The notes beneath the pieces were generated by a model. The model did no database searches. It was not told where the DNA came from and was given only the letters and a program-made list of their open reading frames with translations. From Rhabditoides inermis (taxonomy: Eukaryota > Nematoda > Chromadorea > Rhabditida > Rhabditidae), in the NCBI GenBank assembly GCA_963966185.1, contig CAWZYM010000011.1:227001-291000 (forward strand): DNA of 64,000 nucleotides, written 5' to 3'. Below, one piece after another: positions 57,382 to 64,000 of this stretch. The number at the start of each line of letters is the position of its first letter. The first letter of the stretch is position 1. The translations under genes and the position numbers were made by a program.

Positions 57382-58256
57382 GACGCGCGCCAATGCAGCA
57401 CGCTCTTTTATCTACTATGTTGATACTCATTCTTTGATCCACGTGTTTGATACTCTCTGATCTACCTCGTTTGATGCTCTCTGATCTACTTCTTCCGTTA
57501 CTCGTTGATCTACCTTTTCGATACTCTTTTTCTCTACATCCTTTAAGGTTATAATACAATCGTCTAAGAGTCTGACTCATTAATATTTAGCTACATACGT
57601 GTTCATTGTTATTTTTGACGATTGATCTATTCTCATTTGTCGACATGGATATTCTTGTTATGTGCGGTTGTTGATTGTTGACGTTCATTTGTATTCTTTG
57701 AAATAAAAATACTCTCTGATTTACATTTTCTGATATTTTTGGATCTACTTCTTTTGTTACTCGTTTGTTACTCTTTCATCTACTTCTTTCTATACTCTTT
57801 CTCTCTCTACATCTTTTGAGGCTTAAATATAATCGTCTAAGAAGAGTCTGACTCATTCATGTTGTGAGCTGAGCAAATGTGTTTGTTGCTATTGTTGACA
57901 ATTGATTCATTTTGTTGACGTGAATATTCTTGTAATGTGCGGTTATTGATTGTTGTTTGTACACCTTGAAATAAAAATGAATGCAGGAAGCAAACAATTC
58001 GGATGTCTCGAATAAATGACATTATCTTGGAAACATCAATTTATTCAACAACTTCGATGTCTACTATAGCACACCTGGTAAGTGAGAACTTACGGTCAAT
58101 ATTAATTAAAAATATTGAATTAGTAGAAAATCTCCTATATCAATATCTGAACACCGCGAGAGTTGAACCCGAAAATGATAAAACTGGGAACGAAAGCATG
58201 AGTTGATAGATGATATGGAAAACAACAATCCGGAGTGGATCGAACTCTCCAGAGTC
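57382..58256. other. Region between convergent gene ends with tandem-duplicated flank
   Basis: AATAAA at 57702-57707 serves the plus gene. TTTATT at 58040-58045 is the matching AATAAA for the minus gene. Two successive versions of the same flank (about 57413-57707 and 57708-57977) share degenerate GATCTAC/TACTCTTT repeats and TGTGCGGTTGTTGATTGTT, where copy 1 (45680-46004) has only one. No reliable gene is seen. Confidence 0.6.
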
Positions 58257-58473
58257 TCACTGGCCGAGGGCTTGCCGGATCTTCTCACGGTCACAGTCAC
58301 ACGATGACGTAGAATACAGACCGCCCGACGCCGGAAGCGCCTTCACAAACAATCTGAAAACAAGTCTCTGTATGTATATAATAGGCTCGCAGTTGGAAAA
58401 CTTTATTGTGGATTTGGAACAATACAGTATACGGAACGAAAAGCAGAGAGTTCGTAGCTCTGCAGATCCACTA

Positions 58474-58519
<46 letters not shown>

Positions 58520-60140
58520 ATTCCCCCCTCTCTCTCCCCCTCTCTCTCACCTGTCATCCTTGATGTTCATGAAGAATCGCGAGTCAAGCGGACAGCCGAG
58601 AGCCACTCGTAGCAACACCGCGTACTGAAACATGCCACTTCTCTTCCAATCGATACTCGTTCCTCCACTGTTTCTATGTTTTTTCTTCTTTTCCCATTTT
58701 ACTATCCTACCGTAGGCTCTGTTATGTTTCTGCCCATGCAACTCTACACGGTAATAAACTAGTATTACTATTATTCACCATTCATAGAGAGTACATTCTT
58801 CTTGTAGACCACAAACATTTTGATTTGATTTGAATAATCCACCCACCTCTCCCTTCTCCTCCATCCTCTTGTGCATCACCACAGTCGGCGTCGACTCATC
58901 GATCACAGCCACGACGCGGCCAGACGAGAACCACTCCACCGCTCAAACACACACTTGTTTAGACAGTATGAGTATACTTGTGTTAGCACAAGGTTCACAC
59001 AATCGAACAACAGCACATTACAATGTATGAAGTGTGGAGTGGGGGTCAATCCACATTGAGTGAATGGACATTCTGAGTGTTTTCTGTGATCACTCAGAAT
59101 GTCTGACCAAGACAATTTGAGTGTTTTCTATTTTGAGTGTTTCCCGACAATTACGAGACATTATGAGTGATTTTCGATTCACTCAGATTGTCCCTAAATA
59201 TGAAATTGTACAATGAATTATGGAATGATATTAAACAAAAATGGACAAAGGGTGGTCAGTTTCTTCGAAACGCCTTCGGAACACGCTGATTGGTGGTGTT
59301 TCGAAGTCAGTCGAATGAGTCAGAGTCACACAAGGTTCGAATTCGAACGACAGAATTTCGAACAACTGCGTTTCGAAGGCGTTTCAAATATACTGACCGC
59401 ACTATGCTACATGAATACGATCAACAGTGCTCACCTCGCACCGCCGCGGCATGGTGTCGAATCGTGGCAATGGTTTTGCTCTGATCGATGGACACAATGT
59501 GGACGGCGCCTGTCCGCTCGCCTATCGCCACCCACGGGCGGCCGCGCGACACTGGCAGAGACTCGAGGCAGCTCGCGGCAGCGTGCGACTCTGCGCCCGC
59601 TATACGCATCCACTCACTCCTGGAATGGTCTCTCTCTCTTCCTCCCCCCCTCTCTCTCCCCCTCCCTCTCCACTCACCTATCTCCCATGTACATCCACGT
59701 GTTGCCGTCCCTGTCCAACGCGACGACCGTCTCCGGCTCGCTCCCCTCCCTATCCGGCTTCACATCGCGCACCGCTACTGCACCTCGCGGCGGCAGAGAC
59801 AGACACTGCCACACGCCCCCGTCATTCGCCGTCCTGTGAGACACGGTAAAGGTGCGGTCAGTCTCTTCGGAATCGATTCCGAAGTGTTTCGAAGGGATCG
59901 CAAGACATTCTGAAGTGTTCGGGAGTATTCCGAATACAATTCGGGAGTGTTCTGAGCGCGATTCGCAAGGCAATACCGAAGTGTTTCGCAGGCATTCGGG
60001 AGTGTTTCGAAGAGACTGACCGCAACTTCAAAGAGCAATCCACATGAGCGGAGTAGATGTATATGGGATAAAAACACGGTGGTATACGGTGGTATAACAC
60101 GGTGATGTGGTACACGAAATAGCAAACCATTTTGCGGAAG

Positions 60141-60174
<34 letters not shown>

Positions 60175-63100
60175 CAGAACCCACCATATCATGTTGTGGG
60201 TGAGGACGACGACGAGCGTGGGCTGGCAGCGGCTCGTCTCGATCGAGCGGATCTCGGCGCGCACGTTGTATGGCACCACCTCGCTCACCACCAGACCTGC
60301 AAAGACAAGTATCTGGCCTGCACCAAAGCTACAGTTTTCGATCTACCTCGAAACTTAATGCGTGCATAGAACTCTAATCAGATATCGATCTCAGGTACTC
60401 GGATCCCTCCATTCCCTCCATCAGCGCACCCGCTTCCTACTGTCCCACTCTCAACTCTATCTCTTTCACTCGCTCACCGCCACACCTTGAGATACATGCA
60501 TACAAACATGGACATGCATACACCGCCACGTATGTCACTGTCAGCCCGGTCTCCACCTTCACTCTACACTCTGCCATTCTGTGGCACTGCCACTCTCCAG
60601 AAGTGTCCCTGTCGAACCCCCCCCCCCTCAGAACAGCTCACAGCTCATTGTCCATCTCGCTTCTCTGTCGAGGGTCACACTTCTCTCTTCCCACCAGACT
60701 CACCAACCACATACCAACCAACCATCGCCCACCCTCGTCCATCCGCCTAAAGTTCAGCATGTTGAGGTAGCCCTTGTGTCCGGGGTAGGAGTAGAAGAGC
60801 GAGTGGGGGCCGGCGGGCGGGCCGCCATCGTCGACGGCACCGAGCGGTGAGACGAGCGCGACGCACGGCCGCTCCTCGCCCGCGCCCCTTCCGTCAGCCA
60901 GCAGCGACAGCAGCAGGTCTGCAAGTGCGCATTGATGGTCCCGGCCGGTAGGATCACACGTTCGGTCTGGTGAAAAGGACCGAAACCGGGTGTGTGCCTC
61001 GCTAATCACATGTACTCTTTACTGTATATTTTGGTCTAATTCTCACACTAAGACACGAGCTGTGGTGTAGACCAGAACAAGGCGGAGTGTCAGCTAGTGT
61101 CAATTGCGTGAAAAAGCGCGCAATATACGCTCCTACTGGCGGTGATAGATTCAAATTGAAGAACGGGAAGACAGGGAGAGAGGAGCAGACAGACGGTAGA
61201 CGAACAATCGGGCATACGGACAGACAGAAAGCATAACAGACGGCTGACACTCTGAACTCTGACACGTCTCCACAATCCACTACGACTTACGCGATCTGGT
61301 CGGCTCTGCGGGCATCGACACGCGCAGTTTGTATCGGCAGATGCTGGCTCGGAAGGGCCAAGCGTCGCCGCCGCCTCCAACGTCCTGCACGTCGTAGTGG
61401 GGAGAGGAGAGCGAGTAGTGAGACGAGACCGTGACGCGGGGGAACGAGCGACGCAGAACGCGCACCTACAACACATACACATGCCAAATTATTCTCCTAC
61501 CGTAATTCTAAGAAACTCAAAGAGTCAAATTATTCTCCTACCGTAATTCTAAGAAACTCAAAGAGTCAAATTTTTGATCTACCGTAATCCAGAAGTCAAG
61601 TAATTCTCTCACCGCGCCGAACGCGGACGCCTTCTTAGCAGCCAGGACGACGTGGATGCGGGAGGCGTCTGCCTCGACAGCCAGCGAGTACGAGTCGGGG
61701 GCGGTGAGGTCGGGCGGAAGTCGCACCGCCGCCACCCGGCAACGCGCCTCCGCCCGCACGTCCCACAGCTCCAGCTCGTGCTGCGAGGGCTGCAACGCGA
61801 ATGCCCCCCCTCTCCTCTCCTTCTCTCTCCCCTCTCTCTCTCTCGCTTTCCCCTCCCTCCCACCTCAATCTCCGAGTGCACTGCCAGCAGGGTGGTCTCG
61901 ATGTCTCCGTGGCGCACCTTGTACAGTGCGAGTGGGTGGCGCTTTTCCGCGGCGCCGGGACTCCACAGATCCAGAATGCGACCCTCCACCCGACTGTTCA
62001 GGCCATTCTGCAACAAACATCAATGGTTCGCTATGGAGCTAGTTCCGAGCTGGTCGTTTCATATATTGATTGATTATCGATCGACTCACCAGGCCCACGT
62101 GACTGCCCTGCAGGTGGTCGTACTTGACCAGACCCACACTGCACACCGAGACCAGTGTCTGGAAGAAGGAAATGAGAGAGAGGGGAGGGGGGAGAAAGAG
62201 GGAGAGAGGAGAGAGGGAGATGAGTCATACCTGATCCGCTCCGACGGATATGTCAACTATACGCTGCGCCTCGTCGAGCACCTCTTGCGTCTCCATCGTG
62301 CCCTTCTGAAAAGAACGTCCTTCTCCCTCTCCCTCTCTTTCTCTCTCTCCTCTCTCTCTCTCGCATAACTCACTCCACACCCTACCCCTTCGTGTGAGCC
62401 ACTTATCTCTTTCTCTCTCTTTCTCTCTCTCTCCCTCCCTCCCTCCCCACCTGTATGTCGAACTTATACAGAATGTGGAACACCCTTCCTCCGTCGAGCA
62501 GTACCACAATGTGGCTGAATCCGAAGCTCGCGCTGCGACTCACGCGGAACGCGTTCTGAAAACGTTCATATTATCAGTAGATGTCACCGAATCTATCTTC
62601 ACAATATGATTCATCAACCAGAAAGGTACCCTCCCGCTATCACCTTGAAAGCTAAACACTTTATCATATTTATGATGCGAGTCCGGATAACTTATTTGAT
62701 TTGATTTGAAAGGTATCTGGATTCTGGATCCATAGTGTGAATGATCTAGACTCTCAAAAATTATATGGACAGTTTGTGTGACGCGCCAAAATGATATAAA
62801 CGTCTTTGTATAGACAATGACAAAAGGTTGGTCATACCGGGGCCGTTATTCACAATTTCCGAAACGCAAAATCCCATTAGCATACATGCGACGTACCTTG
62901 ACCCTCTGCTTGAGCCACTTCTCTGGTGTGATGTCGACAATCTTCGCGCCTTCCGCCAAGCCCATGTGCAGACGCTGGAGAGGGAGAGCGAAAGTGAGAG
63001 GGTGAGAGAGAGATGGAGAGAGACAGAGAAACAGAGAGACAGAGAGATAGAGAGAGACAGAGAGAGAGGGGTTGAAAGAAAGAGAGGGGTTGAAAGAAAG

Positions 63101-63516
63101 AGAGAGGCTGAGAGAGAGAGAGAGAGATTGAGAGAGAGAGATGCTACCAGGTTATAGTGCGCGTCCTGCACCAGCCAGTCCGCGCCGATCACGTTCAGGG
63201 AGATCACCTGAAATCAACATCGAGTTTGAAAGTGTGTACAACACTTTGCTAAACTGTGTTTCTCTCAGCGCTTAGCACTTGTGGTGTACCGAACGCACTT
63301 TATGTATAATATCCAGCAATTCTGGATAAATTTATCCAGCAATTCTGAAAACAATGATTGATTGATTGATCGATCAATTGATAACAACACCAGTTGCGGG
63401 AGCTAATCCACACTCGCGTACCTTGTGGTTGCCGCCCTGCGCGAATTCCAGCGAGCACTCGTCAAACTTGCCGCGCGCCATGTCAGCGTAGGCTGGAAAG
63501 GAGTACTATGGAGAGG

Positions 63517-63562
<46 letters not shown>

Positions 63563-63598
63563 AGAGGGAGACAGAGGCTGGGAGACAGAGAAGGAAAA

Positions 63599-63651
<53 letters not shown>

Positions 63652-63744
63652 ACCCACTCTTCGCCACGTGAAAGTCAATGGACGCGGGCTCCTCGCGACG
63701 CACCGTGTAGCCGAGACGGGGCGAGTAGGAGATCTGAACGAGAA

Positions 63745-63800
<56 letters not shown>

Positions 63801-64000
63801 TACTCTCTCTAGATCTCTCCTCTCTATCTTCTCTCTATCCTCTTTCTTTTCCCTTTCTCTCTCTCTCTCTCCTGCCCCCCCCCCCCTCTCTCCCTTCCTC
63901 ACCTCGACCTTGTCCACCTTGGACGGGTAGTCGTAGAACATGATCGAGTGCATGCACGTGTTATCTGGCTCGTCCAGATCCACGCAGTACACTGCTCTGC
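58257..64000 (-). CDS. Minus-strand paralogue of the 49847 gene, 5' end outside the window
   Basis: Exons in transcription order: (64000)-63903, 63733-63658, 63492-63422, 63207-63148, 62974-62897, 62555-62451, 62305-62231, 62158-62090, 62007-61864, 61789-61613, 61465-61291, 60919-60733, about 60299-60185, 59833-59678, 59619-59435, 58941-58847, 58624-58551, 58353-58257 (TGA 58259-58257). Each pairs with an exon of the plus gene from its exon 13 on, with matching phases. Aligned examples are SQHELELWDVRAEARCRVAA with LYDLELWDVAARCRIGA, LFYSYPGHKGYLNML with LFYSSPRRPRHLVCV, and VALGCPLDSRFF with IALGCPTVDARF. One plus exon (53632-53925) is split in two here. The protein is propeller-like by pattern and not recognised by name. 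Introns hold GA/CT microsatellites and several small elements. The gene is open and probably functional. Confidence 0.85.
58481..58518. repeat. (CT)n microsatellite in an intron
   Basis: A pure CT run in the intron 58354-58550 of the minus gene. The matching run in copy 1 (about 46508-46527) is shorter. Confidence 0.9.
59043..59250. mobile_element. Foldback insertion present only in copy 2
   Basis: Compared with copy 1, about 210 bp is inserted between GAAGTGTGGAG and GGTCAGTTTC. It contains a perfect 12-bp inverted repeat ACATTCTGAGTG (59068-59079) / CACTCAGAATGT (59091-59102) and further GAGTGTTTTC and CACTCAGATTGTC variants. It probably represents a small foldback DNA element. Confidence 0.55.
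59252..59400. mobile_element. MITE-like element, GCGGTCAGT family (copy 2)
   Basis: Same element as 47035-47190, shortened internally. The ends GTGGTCAGTTTCTTCG and ATACTGACCGC are retained. Confidence 0.6.
59854..60023. mobile_element. MITE of 170 bp with 16-bp perfect terminal inverted repeats
   Basis: It starts GCGGTCAGTCTCTTCG and ends CGAAGAGACTGACCGC, a perfect 16-bp inverted pair. The interior repeats TTCGGGAGTGTT and CCGAAGTGTTTCG motifs. The orthologous site in copy 1 (near 47625) lacks it, so the insertion is younger than, or was excised after, the segmental duplication. Confidence 0.8.
60300..60732. other. Long intron of the minus gene
   Basis: An intron of about 430 nt. The sequence is CT/CA-rich with a run of nine C at about 60619-60627 and ACCAACCA repeats near 60703-60725. 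No gene or element was recognised. Confidence 0.5.
60920..61290. other. Intron of the minus gene with a CCGAAACCGGGT motif
   Basis: GGACCGAAACCGGGTGTGT at about 60974-60992 resembles the retroelement-tail core at 52443 and 56707. The rest is unremarkable. Confidence 0.4.
61485..61572. repeat. 41-bp tandem duplication in an intron
   Basis: Two full units and a partial third start at 61485, 61526 and 61567, each beginning CAAATTATTCTCCTACCGTA (the third CAAATTTTT). The motif CTACCGTAATC also recurs near 53347 and 61580. Confidence 0.8.
63511..63650. repeat. GA-rich microsatellite in an intron
   Basis: GA runs dominate the intron between the exons ending at 63658 and 63492. Similar GA runs fill 62999-63140 and 62160-62222, and CT runs fill 63747-63794, all in introns of the minus gene. 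Confidence 0.9.

Larger units (their letters stand above)
57365..60265. repeat. Segmental duplication, copy 2 (source-like copy)
   Basis: Collinear with 45663-48050. Both flanking genes are complete on this side (the plus gene ends at 57381, the minus gene continues past 60265), so this is the likely parental arrangement. Confidence 0.85.

Noticed and set aside
63394..63992. Frames rich in RERERE or SLSLSL near the right end
   Set aside because: They are translations of GA/CT microsatellites in introns of the minus gene.

Overview
The window is eukaryotic nuclear DNA. Its genes are split into many short exons (about 60-320 nt) by mostly short GT-AG introns, stop codons follow the standard code, AATAAA signals lie downstream of the genes, and introns carry many microsatellites. 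I cannot name the organism. An intron-dense protist or small invertebrate would fit, but nothing here settles it. No rRNA, tRNA, CRISPR array, operon or bacterial feature was seen.

Layout. 1-373 (minus strand) is the end of a GIY-YIG/Penelope-type retroelement ORF. 655-874 holds a row of hairpins with different stems but nearly the same 12-nt loop. 2084-6640 (+) is a 22-exon gene of about 890 codons, unrecognised, with Tudor-like stretches near its C-terminus. 6934-45656 is one continuous satellite of about 538 tandem 72-bp units (24 codons, two of the six frames largely open), with multi-kb higher-order repeats. 45663-48050 is a copy of 57365-60265. It holds the last five codons of a plus-strand gene and the last six exons of a minus-strand gene, and it ends abruptly at 48050/48051 against the headless 3' part of an unrelated plus-strand gene (to 48823). 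49847-57381 (+) is a complete 28-exon gene of 1177 codons. 58257-64000 (minus) is its convergent paralogue, whose 5' end lies beyond the window.

The two convergent genes share intron positions and phases from about residue 464 of the plus gene to the C-terminus, so they arose by gene duplication. Their sequences look like WD/beta-propeller-type repeats, but I do not recognise the family. The tail-to-tail end of this pair was then copied next to the satellite. Introns hold a truncated reverse transcriptase, retroelement tails ending in (ATTG)n, and a small MITE-like family with GCGGTCAGT ends.

The strongest candidates for something undescribed are the conserved-loop hairpin row at 655-874 and the giant doubly open 72-bp satellite, which runs in frame into the last codons of a duplicated gene. 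All exon models were built by hand from splice signals and frame continuity. Long exact repeats such as these are also where assemblies fail, so the array length and the chimeric junctions need long-read confirmation.
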